A stretch of DNA of 64,000 bases from Pseudomonas fluorescens (GCF_019212185.1 NZ_CP078138.1:6239501-6303500), one strand, 5' to 3'. Counted from the first letter of the stretch, positions 19,485 to 29,286 are shown. Translations and numbers: made by a program. The notes: generated by a model not told the origin, from the sequence alone.

Positions 19485-20123
19485 TCAGCGATTCGGTTGT
19501 GGAGTCAGACGCAAGTAAGGCTTCACGGCGCGATAGCCTCTGGGGAAGCGCTGGGCAATTTCCGCTTCGTCCTTGAGCGAAGGCACGATCACCACCTCAT
19601 CGCCGTCCTGCCAGTTGGCCGGCGTGGCCACCTTGTGGCTGTCGGTGAGTTGCAGGGAGTCGATCACCCGCAGGATTTCGTGGAAGTTGCGCCCGGTGCT
19701 GGCTGGATAGGTGATGGTCAGCCGAACCTTCTTGTTCGGGTCGATGACGAACAGCGAGCGCACGGTCAGGGTGTCGTTGGCGTTCGGGTGAATCAGGTCG
19801 TAGAGGTCGGAGACCTTGCGGTCGGCGTCGGCGAGGATAGGGAAGTTGACCTGGGTGTCCTGGGTTTCGTTGATGTCCTCGATCCAGCGGTGGTGTGAAT
19901 CCACCGGGTCGACCGACAGGGCAATGGCCTTGACGCCACGCTGGGCAAATTCGTCCTTGAGTCTGGCGGTGAAGCCCAACTCGGTGGTGCACACCGGCGT
20001 GAAGTCGGCCGGATGGGAAAACAGCACGCCCCAGCTATCGCCCAGCCACTCGTGGAAGCGGATGGTGCCGGCGCTGGAATCCTGTTGGAAATCGGGGGCG
20101 ATATCGCCGAGTTTGAGGCTCAT
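19485..20123 (-). CDS. lsfA: 1-Cys peroxiredoxin LsfA
   Basis: Prx6-class peroxidase of 212 residues that reduces H2O2 and organic peroxides. The catalytic Cys45 lies in Asp-Phe-Thr-Pro-Val-Cys-Thr-Thr-Glu. The C-terminal extension typical of Prx6 is present and no resolving Cys is seen. In P. putida and P. aeruginosa, LsfA is linked to sulfate starvation and sits beside ssu genes, as here. Confidence 0.93.
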   Translation of the reverse strand: MSLKLGDIAPDFQQDSSAGTIRFHEWLGDSWGVLFSHPADFTPVCTTELGFTARLKDEFAQRGVKAIALSVDPVDSHHRWIEDINETQDTQVNFPILADADRKVSDLYDLIHPNANDTLTVRSLFVIDPNKKVRLTITYPASTGRNFHEILRVIDSLQLTDSHKVATPANWQDGDEVVIVPSLKDEAEIAQRFPRGYRAVKPYLRLTPQPNR

Positions 20124-20186
20124 GGTGCGGCTCCTTGTGAGTGCGTGATGAACCTACTGTGCCTCGTCTTTTTATTAATTAAAAAG

Positions 20187-20204
20187 AATAAATATCGATT
20201 TATT
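20187..20204. promoter_or_regulatory. Candidate operator upstream of lsfA
   Basis: An 18-base palindrome, AATAAAT-ATCG-ATTTATT, 64 bases before the lsfA start, matching the palindrome upstream of ssuE in its arms. Function is inferred only from the match. Confidence 0.45.
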
Positions 20205-20349
20205 TAGAACCGTAAAGAATATTAAATTTCTGTTCACTGGACGCTCGCACGCGCAGCGGCCACTCTGGCGCCAAGGTTCGAGAAGGCCTTGAGTTGCTGT
20301 AGAGAGGGAAGTGAGGAAGCACCCGCGGGGGCGGGCCTTCCTGCAAGAC

Positions 20350-20389
20350 AAAGCCCCGCCCGGCGTGATGCCGGGCGGGGCTTTTTTTC
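20350..20389. terminator. Strong terminator downstream of the OprD-type porin gene
   Basis: Perfect stem of about 14 bp (AAGCCCCGCCCGGC / GCCGGGCGGGGCTT) with a 5-base loop. There is a long T run on the plus side and a shorter TTTGTCTT on the minus side, which is the porin's direction. Confidence 0.85.
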
Positions 20390-20409
20390 GTCGACTGCGA
20401 ACCGCGCTG

Positions 20410-21783
20410 TTACAACAGCGGGATCGAGTAGCTGACGATCAGGCGGTTTTCGTCCTGGTCGCGTTGACCTGGGATGTCGTTGCGCCACATGGCGTTTTTC
20501 CAGGTCAGGCCGAGGTTTTTCAGCGGGCCCTGAGGCACGACGTAAGCCACGGTCAGGTCTCGTTCCCACTCGCTGGCGCCAGTGGCGTTGACCTTGGTCT
20601 GCGGCTTGCTGGTACCGACGTTACCCGAGGTGTCGATGTCGTCGCCGCGCAGGTAGACGATACCGGCGGTCAGGCCTGGCGCGCCAATCTGGGCGAAGTC
20701 ATAGGAGTAACGAGCCTGCCAGGTACGTTCGCCGGCACGGGCGAACTTGGCGATCTGCATGTCGGTGGTCAGGTAAGCCGACGAGCCGTCACCCTGGTTC
20801 AGCCAAGGGAAATCGCTGTCGCCGTTGCTGACCTGGTAACCGCCACCGAAGGTGTGACCGGAAACGGTGTACAGGAACAAGCCGCTGTACAGGTTGTTGT
20901 CGACCTTGCCCTTGGTGATGCCAGTACCATAGTCACCGGTGGTGTAGTACGCAGGATCGTTGCCGTTGGCACCGTCATCGCGGCTGTTGAAGTAACGCAG
21001 ATCGGACTTCAACACGCCCGGGCCGATCGCCCAGCTGTGGATCAGGCCCAGGAAGTGCTGCTTGTAGAAGTTATCCAGGTTGCCGTAGTAGTACTGGGCA
21101 GTCAGGTCCTTGGTGATCTTGTAGTCGCCACCACCGTAGATGAACTTGTTGCTGTCGCGACCCGAAGCAGTCGGGCTGTTGGCGCCGGCAATCGACAACT
21201 CTTCGTTGTTGCTCGAGTTACGGCCCTTGGCGTGCTCGATCTGGCCGCCGACCAAGGTCAGGTCCTTGATCTCGTTAGTGGTGATCTGGCCGCCCTGGAA
21301 GGTTTGCGGCAGCAGACGACCGTCGTTGGTCACGATCACTGGCAGTTTTGGCTGCAGGGTGCCCAATTTCAGTTCGGTCTGGGAGATCTTGGCCTTGGCG
21401 GTCAGGCCCAGGCTGGAGAAGTTATCAACGGCTTCACCGTTGGACTTGCTCGGGAACACGGTGCCGCCGTACGAAGTAGCGGTTGCGCCGTTGGTGCCGC
21501 CGCCGGAATCCAGCTTCACGCCCACCAGGCCGATGGCATCAAGACCGAAGCCTACGGTGCCCTGGGTGTAGCCCGAGGTGAAACGCAGGTCGAAGCCTTG
21601 GCCCCACTCTTCCTGCTTGTTCTGCGCACCGGCAGCTTTGGTGTTGTTGTCGCGGTTATCAGTGTTGATATAGAAGTTACGCAGGCCCAGGGTGGCCTTG
21701 CTGTCTTCGATAAAACCGGCGGCGCCTGCCTGCTGCGCGACAACCCCTACGGCCACAGCCAGGGCCAAGGTGGACTTGTTCAT
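20410..21783 (-). CDS. OprD family outer-membrane porin
   Basis: An outer-membrane specific channel, 457 residues. A signal peptide (Met-Asn-Lys-Ser-Thr-Leu-Ala-Leu, ending Ala-Gly-Ala) is followed by Gly-Phe-Ile-Glu-Asp-Ser-Lys-Ala-Thr-Leu-x-Leu-Arg-Asn-Phe-Tyr, the usual OprD/OpdX opening. Alternating beta-strand patterns fill the rest; the end is Tyr-Ser-Ile-Pro-Leu-Leu rather than the more usual terminal Phe. Substrate is not predictable, though the neighbouring sulfur genes make a sulfur compound possible. It is its own transcription unit. Confidence 0.9.
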   Translation of the reverse strand: MNKSTLALAVAVGVVAQQAGAAGFIEDSKATLGLRNFYINTDNRDNNTKAAGAQNKQEEWGQGFDLRFTSGYTQGTVGFGLDAIGLVGVKLDSGGGTNGATATSYGGTVFPSKSNGEAVDNFSSLGLTAKAKISQTELKLGTLQPKLPVIVTNDGRLLPQTFQGGQITTNEIKDLTLVGGQIEHAKGRNSSNNEELSIAGANSPTASGRDSNKFIYGGGDYKITKDLTAQYYYGNLDNFYKQHFLGLIHSWAIGPGVLKSDLRYFNSRDDGANGNDPAYYTTGDYGTGITKGKVDNNLYSGLFLYTVSGHTFGGGYQVSNGDSDFPWLNQGDGSSAYLTTDMQIAKFARAGERTWQARYSYDFAQIGAPGLTAGIVYLRGDDIDTSGNVGTSKPQTKVNATGASEWERDLTVAYVVPQGPLKNLGLTWKNAMWRNDIPGQRDQDENRLIVSYSIPLL

Positions 21784-22252
21784 GTATCACTCCTCTCGTT
21801 TCTAATTTTTGTGTTTCTGGTCCAGAGTCTGTCGCCCCGGTTCCACAGATGCGCGATTAGCGTCTGAGCGCATCCGCCAAGTCAATCGTAACAAGGCGTG
21901 TCTACGACCATGGTCTAACCGCATGATTCGGTGTGTTCAGGTTAATGACTTTTCGATAAACCCAAAAAGAATTATTTCATAGTTTTTCATATGATTCTGG
22001 AATATAGCGCGACGGCATTCTCCGAACCGGGCGCAGGATATCGCCTACACCCGCTAATTCCTAAACGGCACTTCAAAAAGTTTTTTTAGAACATTCGTCT
22101 GAAAAAGACATTGACGGTCGTCAAAAATGATCAAAAAGCGCGACCTCGTTGGGCGAAGCGCATCATCCGGGGCAAATGTTACAGTTTGTGTATCGACTGA
22201 AATATTTTTGTCACCCTGGCTTTGATTGAAAGCCAGGGCGGTGGTGGCGGGG
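21784..22252. other. 469-base gap: porin promoter side, no gene seen
   Basis: No credible coding frame. The half beside the porin gene probably holds its promoter; AT-rich stretches lie at 21950-22010. A strong hairpin of 10-bp arms (22214-22223 and 22229-22238) sits 15 bases past the argA stop. It has no T-tract after it in either direction, so it may not be an intrinsic terminator. Confidence 0.6.
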
Positions 22253-23551
22253 TCAGAGGGCTTTTTCGAAGATCTTCGAATTGCGCTGGTAGTTGTACAG
22301 CGAAGCCCGTGCCGACGGCAGGCGCTCGACGCTGCTGGGCACGAAGCCGCGCTCACGGAACCAGTGCGCAGTGCGGGTGGTGAGCACGAACAGGGTTTTC
22401 AGCCCTTGGGCACGGGCACGGCTTTCGATCCGTTCCAGCAGTTCATCGCCACGACGACCGTGGCGATATTCCGGATTGACCGCCAGGCACGCCAGCTCGC
22501 CGGCATCCGAATCGGCAATCTGATACAACGCCGCACAGGCAATGATCATCCCTTCGCGCTCGACCACGCTGAACTGCTCGATCTCACGCTCCAGCACCTC
22601 TCGGGAACGACGCACCAGAATCCCCTGCTCTTCCAGCGGACTGATCAGATCCAGCAATCCACCGACGTCTTCAATGGCCGCTTCGCGCAGCAGTTCAAAC
22701 TGCTCCTGAGCGACCAGCGTGCCACCACCGTCACGGGTGAACAGCTCAGTGAGCAGCGCACCGTCCTCGGCATAACTGACGATGTGGCTGCGTCCCACAC
22801 CGCCACGGCAGGCCTCGGCGGCGGCATCCAACAGTTCGCCCTGATAGTTTGACCCCAGGCGCTGCAAGTGCGCCGGCACCTGTTGTGGGCGCAACTCGCG
22901 CACCAGCCGCCCGTCTTCGCCGATCAGACCCATTTCGGCACCGAACAGCAGCAGTTTGTCCGCTCCCAAATCAATGGCCGCGCGGGTAGCGACGTCTTCA
23001 CAAGCAAGGTTGAAGATTTCACCGGTCGGTGAGTAGCCCAGCGGCGACAGCAGCACGATGGAGCGCTCATCCAGCAGGCGGTTGATGCCCTTGCGGTCGA
23101 CCCGGCGCACTTCGCCGGTGTGGTGATAATCCACGCCCTCGAGCACGCCAATCGGCCGCGCAGTCACCAGGTTGCCGCTGGCCACACGCAAGCGTGAGCC
23201 CTGCATGGGCGACGAGGCCATGTCCATCGACAGGCGTGCCTCAATGGCGATGCGCAATTGGCCAACGGCATCGATCACGCATTCCAGGGTCGCCGCGTCG
23301 GTGATGCGCATGCCGTGGTGGTAATGCGGGGTCAGGCCACGCGCCGCGAGGCGGGTTTCAATTTGCGGACGCGAGCCGTGCACCAGCACCAAGCGCACGC
23401 CGAGGCTGTGCAGCAGCACCAGGTCGTGGACGATATTGCCGAAATTCGGGTGTTCGACGCCGTCGCCAGGCAGCATGACGACGAAGGTGCAATCGCGGTG
23501 GGCGTTGATGTAAGGGGAAGCGTGACGAAGCCAGTTGACGTATTCGGGCAT
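22253..23551 (-). CDS. argA: N-acetylglutamate synthase ArgA
   Basis: Catalyses the first step of arginine synthesis: acetyl-CoA plus glutamate gives N-acetylglutamate. 432 residues, as in P. aeruginosa. The N-terminal amino-acid-kinase domain (Val-Leu-Val-His-Gly-Ser-Arg-Pro-Gln-Ile-Glu) likely binds arginine for feedback; the C-terminal GNAT domain begins near residue 285 (Ala-Cys-Leu-Ala-Val-Asn-Pro-Glu-Tyr-Arg-His-Gly). Start at 23551 (Met-Pro-Glu-Tyr-Val-Asn-Trp-Leu-Arg) is the family start. Downstream of argE in the same direction. Confidence 0.95.
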   Translation of the reverse strand: MPEYVNWLRHASPYINAHRDCTFVVMLPGDGVEHPNFGNIVHDLVLLHSLGVRLVLVHGSRPQIETRLAARGLTPHYHHGMRITDAATLECVIDAVGQLRIAIEARLSMDMASSPMQGSRLRVASGNLVTARPIGVLEGVDYHHTGEVRRVDRKGINRLLDERSIVLLSPLGYSPTGEIFNLACEDVATRAAIDLGADKLLLFGAEMGLIGEDGRLVRELRPQQVPAHLQRLGSNYQGELLDAAAEACRGGVGRSHIVSYAEDGALLTELFTRDGGGTLVAQEQFELLREAAIEDVGGLLDLISPLEEQGILVRRSREVLEREIEQFSVVEREGMIIACAALYQIADSDAGELACLAVNPEYRHGRRGDELLERIESRARAQGLKTLFVLTTRTAHWFRERGFVPSSVERLPSARASLYNYQRNSKIFEKAL

Positions 23552-23685
23552 AACACCTGTACCTGTAATAAGTAGCAGCCGATAAAAGGACTTGGCAAAA
23601 CGCACAGCGGGCTGGTGGTTATCGTCGGAACAGGCTTGGCGACACGCGCGCTCTCCTTATGAATACGGTTGGACTGCCCCGGGAT

Positions 23686-24834
23686 TCACGCCGGGGTCAG
23701 GCAGTAATGTTCGATCAGTTGTCTTAGTAGATGCACCGTAGGCTGCAAACGTGACATTTCCAGGAATTCTCCCGGCTGGTGGGCGCAGGCGATGTCGCCA
23801 GGGCCGAGCACCACAGTCTCACAACCAAGGCGCTGAAGATAAGGCGCTTCGGTGCCGAACGCCACTGCTTCGGCACTATGGCCAGTCAGTCTTTCCGCAA
23901 CCTGGACCAGATCCGACTCCGCCGGTTGCTCGAACGGCGGTACTTCGGGGAACAGCGGCGCGTAGTCGATCTTCACCTGATGGCGCTCGGCAACGGCTTC
24001 GAGTCGCTGCCGAATGGCGGTGCGCAAGGCGTCGGGGTCCATGCCGGGCAATGGCCGCAGATCGAATTCCAGCGAGCATTGCCCGCAGATGCGATTGGGG
24101 TTGTCGCCACCGTGGATACAGCCAAAGTTGAGCGTCGGTTGCGGCACGCTGAATTGCGGGTTGCGGAATTCGCGCTGCCAGAGCAAGCGCAAGCCACGCA
24201 GTTCCCCCATGGCATCGTGCATGGCTTCCAGCGCGCTATGCCCCAGGCGCGGGTCGGAGGAGTGACCGCTCTGGCCGAGGATGTCGATGCGCTCCATCAT
24301 CACCCCCTTGTGCAGGCGAATCGGCTTGAGCCCTGTCGGCTCGCCGATCACTGCGACCCGCCCCAGTGGCTGGCCGGCGGCCGCGAGGGCGCGGGCACCG
24401 GACATCGAGCTTTCCTCATCGCAGGTGGCGAGGATCATCAGCGGCTGTTTGAACGGTTGGCCGAGCAACGGCAGCACGGCTTCGATGGCCAGGGCGAAAA
24501 AACCCTTCATGTCGCAACTGCCCAGGCCGATCCAGCGACCATCGACTTCAGTCAGTTTCAGCGGGTCGGTTTGCCACAACGCGCCATCGAACGGCACGGT
24601 ATCGCTGTGCCCGGCCAGCACCAGGCCACCTGGACCCGAACCCAGCGTGGCGAGCAGATTGAACTTGCCCGGACTGACTTGCTGGATATCGCAGGTGAAA
24701 CCCAGATCGCCGAGCCAGGTCGCCAGCAAGTCGATAACGGGGCGATTGCTCTGATCCAGGTGAGCCTGGGTACAACTGACCGACGGCGTGGCGATCAATG
24801 CAGCGAACTGGTCTTTCATGGACGGCAAAGGCAT
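23686..24834 (-). CDS. argE: Acetylornithine deacetylase ArgE
   Basis: Zinc-dependent M20 hydrolase of 382 residues that releases ornithine from N-acetylornithine. Seen features are Ala-Gly-His-Ser-Asp-Thr-Val-Pro (metal His and catalytic Asp), Gly-Leu-Gly-Ser-Cys-Asp-Met-Lys-Gly (bridging Asp) and Thr-Cys-Asp-Glu-Glu-Ser (catalytic and metal Glu). It lies 134 bases upstream of argA, likely co-transcribed. Pseudomonas also has ArgJ, so ArgE may be accessory. Confidence 0.92.
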   Translation of the reverse strand: MPLPSMKDQFAALIATPSVSCTQAHLDQSNRPVIDLLATWLGDLGFTCDIQQVSPGKFNLLATLGSGPGGLVLAGHSDTVPFDGALWQTDPLKLTEVDGRWIGLGSCDMKGFFALAIEAVLPLLGQPFKQPLMILATCDEESSMSGARALAAAGQPLGRVAVIGEPTGLKPIRLHKGVMMERIDILGQSGHSSDPRLGHSALEAMHDAMGELRGLRLLWQREFRNPQFSVPQPTLNFGCIHGGDNPNRICGQCSLEFDLRPLPGMDPDALRTAIRQRLEAVAERHQVKIDYAPLFPEVPPFEQPAESDLVQVAERLTGHSAEAVAFGTEAPYLQRLGCETVVLGPGDIACAHQPGEFLEMSRLQPTVHLLRQLIEHYCLTPA

Positions 24835-24972
24835 CGCTGGCTCCCACTCGCGGATTGAGCTTCATCATAGAACCATCCAGTGACAGGAATAAACCGTCGC
24901 GGCGCGGTACACTGCACGGCCTTGGCAGCCACACCTTCTCCGGCTGCACTCCCGATCCTGGATTTTCCGGCC

Positions 24973-26340
24973 ATGCACAAAGAAACCGAAATCAAACTGC
25001 GCGTCAGCCGCGAAACCCTCGCCGCCTTGCGCGAGCATCCCCTGCTGAAAAAACGCAACAAAAGCGGCTGGGAAAGCCGTGAGTTGATGAACCAGTACTT
25101 CGACACCCCGGAGCGCGAACTGGCCCACGCCAAGGTCGCCCTGCGCCTGCGCCGCGACGGCGACGAAGTGATCCAGACCCTCAAGACCCGTGGCCAGAGC
25201 GTCGCCGGCCTGTCCGAGCGCAATGAATTCAACTGGGACCTGCCCAAGGCCAAGCTCGACGTCAAAAAACTCGACGGTGAATGCTGGCCTGAAGCGCTGG
25301 CTGAGCTGGACAAAAAAACCCTTAAGCCCATTTTCACCACCGACTTCGTGCGCGAGCGCGCCGAAATCGCCTGGGGCCGCGGCAAGGCCAAGGTGGTGAT
25401 CGAGGCCGCACTGGACCTGGGCCACGTCGTGGTCGGCAAGCAGAAAGAAGAAATCTGCGAGCTGGAACTGGAACTGCGCGAAGGCGAGCCGGCAGCCTTG
25501 CTGGAACTGGCCGCCGAGCTGGCCGAGAAACTGGCGCTGATGCCGTGCGACATCAGCAAGGCGGAACGTGGCTATCGCCTGTACGACGCCAACAGCTACT
25601 CGCTGAGCCTGCCGGCCCCCGAGCTGAGCTTCGAAATGCCGCTGGACGATGCATTCGCAGCCCTGTGCTGGCACTTGCTGGGCAGCAGCCAGCGTCTGGC
25701 CGAGCAGTACCGCTTCAACGGCCACTGGCGCCTGCTGCAGGACTGGGTCGAGTGCCTGGCCGAACTGCGCGCACTGATTGGTAGCCTCGGCCAAGCCGCG
25801 CCACGCCAGTCGACCCACGACCTGCGTGCGGCACTCGACGCCCTGCTCGAAGACTGGCGTCCACTGGTCCAGGCCGGTCTGGACGACGAAGACGTACGCA
25901 AGGTGGCACCCGAGCAATTCCTCGAAGAACTCGAAGACCCACGCTGGGGCCAGTTCTCGCTGAACGCGTCACGCTGGTTGCTGGCTCGCAGCTGGACCGC
26001 CGACCGCAACACCCGGGGCAATCGCCAGGGCGCTGCGCAGTTGGGGAACTGGTTGCCACGCCTGTTGGCTGAAGAAGCCACCTCGCTGCAATTGCAACGC
26101 TACCAGCAGCAGCCGGAAGACCTCGCCGAGCAGTTGCCGCGCATCGAACGTATCCAGGCCTGGCTGCACCACGCCCGCGCCGTGCTGGACGTGGCGGAAA
26201 TGGATCGCCTGTATGGCGAGCTGAACAAACTGGCGCAACTGGCCAACGAGTCGATCACCGACGAAGTGCTCGACGCCCGCAAGCAGCAGGCGATTGCGGT
26301 GTATCAGAACCGCGCGTGGAAGACCTTGCTGCGTATGTAA
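24973..26340 (+). CDS. CYTH-CHAD inorganic triphosphatase (YgiF-like)
   Basis: 455-residue protein with an N-terminal CYTH domain and a C-terminal CHAD domain. The CYTH signature Glu-Thr-Glu-Ile-Lys-Leu-Arg is at residues 4-10. Such proteins (E. coli YgiF) hydrolyse inorganic triphosphate; CHAD domains (residues about 215-455, rich in basic and helical sequence) bind polyphosphate. The ATG at 24973 begins the CYTH domain exactly; the frame is open to 24880 but lacks features. Divergent from argE. Polyphosphate genes ppx and ppk lie 33 kb away in this window. Confidence 0.9.
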   Translation: MHKETEIKLRVSRETLAALREHPLLKKRNKSGWESRELMNQYFDTPERELAHAKVALRLRRDGDEVIQTLKTRGQSVAGLSERNEFNWDLPKAKLDVKKLDGECWPEALAELDKKTLKPIFTTDFVRERAEIAWGRGKAKVVIEAALDLGHVVVGKQKEEICELELELREGEPAALLELAAELAEKLALMPCDISKAERGYRLYDANSYSLSLPAPELSFEMPLDDAFAALCWHLLGSSQRLAEQYRFNGHWRLLQDWVECLAELRALIGSLGQAAPRQSTHDLRAALDALLEDWRPLVQAGLDDEDVRKVAPEQFLEELEDPRWGQFSLNASRWLLARSWTADRNTRGNRQGAAQLGNWLPRLLAEEATSLQLQRYQQQPEDLAEQLPRIERIQAWLHHARAVLDVAEMDRLYGELNKLAQLANESITDEVLDARKQQAIAVYQNRAWKTLLRM

Positions 26341-26355
26341 TGCCGCCATCGCTGG

Positions 26356-26414
26356 CAAGCCAGCTCCTACAAGGGACGTGTGGTGCACACAACCCCCCTG
26401 TAGGAGCTGGCTTG
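26356..26414. repeat. Inverted pair of REP elements (REPIN-like)
   Basis: CAAGCCAGCTCCTAC at 26356-26370 and its exact reverse complement at 26400-26414, 15 bp each with a 29-base spacer. Such paired REP sequences are the mobile-like REPIN units of fluorescent pseudomonads. The pair lies between two convergent gene ends. Confidence 0.8.
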
Positions 26415-26464
26415 TCGGGCCGCCGCATCGCAGCGAAGAGGCCCGCCCAATCACCGCAAAACCT

Positions 26465-26929
26465 TCAAACCGGCAAACAGGTGGTCGACTTGATCTCCGA
26501 CAACGCCACAATCGAGTTCACTTCCTGGATCCCCGGCACCATCGACAGTTTCTCGAAGAAGAAGCGCTCGTAGGCTTCGATGTCCGCCGTGACGATCCGC
26601 AGCAGAAAATCCACCGCGCCCATCAGCACATAACACTCCAGCACTTCAGGAAAACCGCGAATCGCCTCGGTGAATTCGGTGAAGTTCGAACGGCCGTGGG
26701 CGTTCAGTTTGACCTCGGCGAATATCTGCGTGTTGAGGCCGATTTTCTTGCGGTCGAGCAAGGTCACCTGACCACGAATCACCCCCTCCTCACGCATTCG
26801 CTGGATCCGGCGCCAGCACGGCGACTGGGATAACCCGACCTGATCGGCGATCTGCGCGCTGGACAGTGAAGCGTCCTCCTGCAGCAACGCCAGAATACGG
26901 CGATCGTAAGCGTCCAGCTCGCTGCGCAT
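26465..26929 (-). CDS. Lrp/AsnC family transcriptional regulator
   Basis: 154 residues. An N-terminal helix-turn-helix (Asp-Arg-Arg-Ile-Leu-Ala-Leu-Leu-Gln-Glu-Asp-Ala, then Leu-Ser-Gln-Ser-Pro-Cys-Trp-Arg-Arg-Ile) is followed by a RAM ligand domain. Lrp-type proteins act on amino-acid metabolism, often on the adjacent divergent gene; here that is the small unknown protein at 27055, 125 bases away. The specific ligand is unknown. Confidence 0.9.
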   Translation of the reverse strand: MRSELDAYDRRILALLQEDASLSSAQIADQVGLSQSPCWRRIQRMREEGVIRGQVTLLDRKKIGLNTQIFAEVKLNAHGRSNFTEFTEAIRGFPEVLECYVLMGAVDFLLRIVTADIEAYERFFFEKLSMVPGIQEVNSIVALSEIKSTTCLPV

Positions 26930-27054
26930 AAATAAACCTCCTTATCGTTTATCTGAGAATCAATTAATTCGACTGACCTGCAATTTCGCCTATCTTAGGC
27001 AAAAAAAACCCCGCGACAGATGTAAAAATTTCTCCATCGCCCTGGAGACCGACC

Positions 27055-27393
27055 ATGCCCCCGCTCGAAGCTGTCAGCAACCCACCTGTCCGCGCCGATG
27101 TCTGGCACGCAGCCAACACCCATTGCCAAGTCCACTACCAATTGCTCGCCGAAGCCGAGCCAGACCTGCTATGCCGGGCGCTGAACCTGTTTGCCCTGCA
27201 ATTCCTCGTGCCGCTGCAGGTCAACGTGCAGCGTCAGGACGACCTGTTGGCCCTGGACATCGTGATCGACGGCTTGAGCTGGCATCGGGCCGAAGTGATC
27301 GCGGAAAAACTCCGTAACCTGATCAGTGTCTGCTCGGTGGAACTCACAACCACTGACTCTCACCGGGATGTAGCGATACTGGCGACCGGCTGA
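27055..27393 (+). CDS. Uncharacterised small protein divergent from Lrp gene
   Basis: 112 residues, no motif I recognise. No signal peptide or membrane segment; it is mixed alpha/beta, with a middle stretch (Leu-Leu-Cys-Arg-Ala-Leu-Asn-Leu-Phe-Ala-Leu-Gln) that could be an ACT-like small-molecule fold. Coding quality looks real and the gene is divergent from a regulator, so it may be an amino-acid sensor or the regulated target. The ATG is 125 bases from the lrp start. Confidence 0.6.
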   Translation: MPPLEAVSNPPVRADVWHAANTHCQVHYQLLAEAEPDLLCRALNLFALQFLVPLQVNVQRQDDLLALDIVIDGLSWHRAEVIAEKLRNLISVCSVELTTTDSHRDVAILATG

Positions 27394-27504
27394 AGACCGC
27401 AGAAAAACCTCGCAACGCTTGATCCGGGCGTACCGCCAAGGCTGCGTCGGGGGATATCTATCCTTGCCAATCGATGCTCTACATCGTTTCCACAAGGAGT
27501 GCGG

Positions 27505-29286
27505 ATGTCCTCTCAACTCGCTACCCCGGATCGCTGGCTGGATCTCAACGAACTGCTGCGCGCCTTGATCGCTCAAGGGTTCCTCAGCCAAGAGGCGGCC
27601 GAACAGACGCTCAGCGCCCGACGCGACCCAGCCAACAGCCAATTACACCCACTGGAGTTTCTTGCCAGCCAGCAACTTGCCGACCGCCACCGACCGGGCC
27701 AACACCTGGATCTGGAAAGCCTGACCCTGTGGCTGGCGCAACAGGCCGGCCAGCCCTACATGCGCATCGACCCGCTAAACATCAATGTCGCCCGGGTCAC
27801 TCCGCTGATGTCCTATGCCTTCGCCCAGCGCCACAAAATCCTCGCCGTGGCGATCGATCGCCACGCAGTGACCGTCGCCAGCGCACAGCCTTACGTTCGC
27901 GGCTGGGAAGCCGACCTGGCCCATGTGCTGCAACTGCCGATCAAGCGCGTGCTGGCCAATCCGGCCGACATTCAGCGCTACAGCGTCGAGTTCTATCGCT
28001 TGGCCAAGTCAGTCAGCGGTGCCAGCCTGGCGGATCATGCAGCGACCGTCGGGGGCAACTTCGAGCAGTTGCTCAACCTTGGCGCCAGCGACCAGGAGCC
28101 CGACGCCAATGACGCGCACATCGTCAACATCGTCGACTGGCTGTTCCAGTACGCCTTCCAGCAGCGTGCCAGTGATATCCACATCGAGCCCAGGCGCGAA
28201 CAGGGCACCGTACGATTTCGCATCGACGGCGTGTTGCACGTGGTCTATCAATTTCCGCCTCAGGTCAGCGCGGCGATTGTCAGTCGCCTGAAAAGCCTGG
28301 GGCGGATGAACGTTGCCGAAAAGCGCAAACCCCAGGACGGCCGCGTCAAGACCAGGACTCCGGAAGGCGGCGAAGTGGAGCTGCGTTTGTCGACCCTGCC
28401 CACCGCGTTCGGGGAGAAGCTGGTCATGCGCATTTTTGATCCGCAGGTACTGCTCAAGGACTTCAATCAACTGGGATTTTCCGCCGACGATCTACGTCGC
28501 TGGGAAGACATGACGCGCCAGCCCAACGGCATCATTCTGGTCACCGGCCCGACGGGATCGGGCAAGACCACTACCCTCTACAGCACCCTGAAACAACTCG
28601 CGACGACCCAGGTCAATCTGTGCACCATCGAAGACCCGATCGAGATGATCGAACCGGCATTCACGCAAATGCAGGTCCAGCACAGTATCGAGCTGGGCTT
28701 TGCCAGCGGAGTGCGCGCGCTGATGCGCCAGGACCCGGACATCATCATGATCGGTGAAATCCGTGACCTCGAAACCGCCGAGATGGCCATTCAGGCAGCG
28801 CTTACCGGGCACCTGGTGCTGTCGACCCTGCATACCAACGATGCGCCCAGTGCCATCAGCCGTTTACTGGAATTGGGCATCCCGCACTATCTGATCAAGG
28901 CGACCCTGCTCGGGGTCATGGCCCAGCGTCTGGTGCGCACCCTGTGCCCACACTGCAAGGTGCCACTGGCATTGTCCGACAGTGACTGGCGCAGCCTGAC
29001 TCACCCAAGACCGCTGGCTCCGCCCACCAACGCACATCGCGCCACGGGTTGTCTGGAGTGCCGCAACACGGGTTACCGCGGCCGTGCAGGTGTCTACGAA
29101 ATCATGCAACTGAGCGAGCGCCTCAAAGCCATGCTCAACCCGGCTGTCGATATCCAGACCATCCGTTACCAGGCGCTCAAGGACGGCATGTGCAGCCTGC
29201 GCGAGGCCGGCGCGGAAAAAGTCGCCAAAGGCCTGACCAGCATCGACGAAGTCCTGCGGGTGACGCCACATCCTGAACGGAAGTAA
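27505..29286 (+). CDS. GspE/PilB-type secretion ATPase, orphan
   Basis: 593 residues. The N-terminal region (about 60-180) resembles the GspE/MshE N-domain. The ATPase core has Walker A (GPTGSGKT) at 348-355, an Asp box and Walker B (Asp-Ile-Ile-Met-Ile-Gly-Glu-Ile-Arg) near 412-420, and a His box (Thr-Leu-His-Thr-Asn). A zinc-binding pair CxxC at 481/484 and 516/519 is seen. These belong to type II secretion and type IV pilus assembly motors, but no pilin, platform or secretin gene is nearby. AGGAG ends 5 bases before the ATG at 27505, deciding it over the GTG at 27499. Confidence 0.9.
   Translation: MSSQLATPDRWLDLNELLRALIAQGFLSQEAAEQTLSARRDPANSQLHPLEFLASQQLADRHRPGQHLDLESLTLWLAQQAGQPYMRIDPLNINVARVTPLMSYAFAQRHKILAVAIDRHAVTVASAQPYVRGWEADLAHVLQLPIKRVLANPADIQRYSVEFYRLAKSVSGASLADHAATVGGNFEQLLNLGASDQEPDANDAHIVNIVDWLFQYAFQQRASDIHIEPRREQGTVRFRIDGVLHVVYQFPPQVSAAIVSRLKSLGRMNVAEKRKPQDGRVKTRTPEGGEVELRLSTLPTAFGEKLVMRIFDPQVLLKDFNQLGFSADDLRRWEDMTRQPNGIILVTGPTGSGKTTTLYSTLKQLATTQVNLCTIEDPIEMIEPAFTQMQVQHSIELGFASGVRALMRQDPDIIMIGEIRDLETAEMAIQAALTGHLVLSTLHTNDAPSAISRLLELGIPHYLIKATLLGVMAQRLVRTLCPHCKVPLALSDSDWRSLTHPRPLAPPTNAHRATGCLECRNTGYRGRAGVYEIMQLSERLKAMLNPAVDIQTIRYQALKDGMCSLREAGAEKVAKGLTSIDEVLRVTPHPERK

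Noticed and set aside
22214..22238. Hairpin after argA as an intrinsic terminator
   Set aside because: The stem is strong, but the flanking tract reads as A in the argA direction; the T run is on the wrong side.
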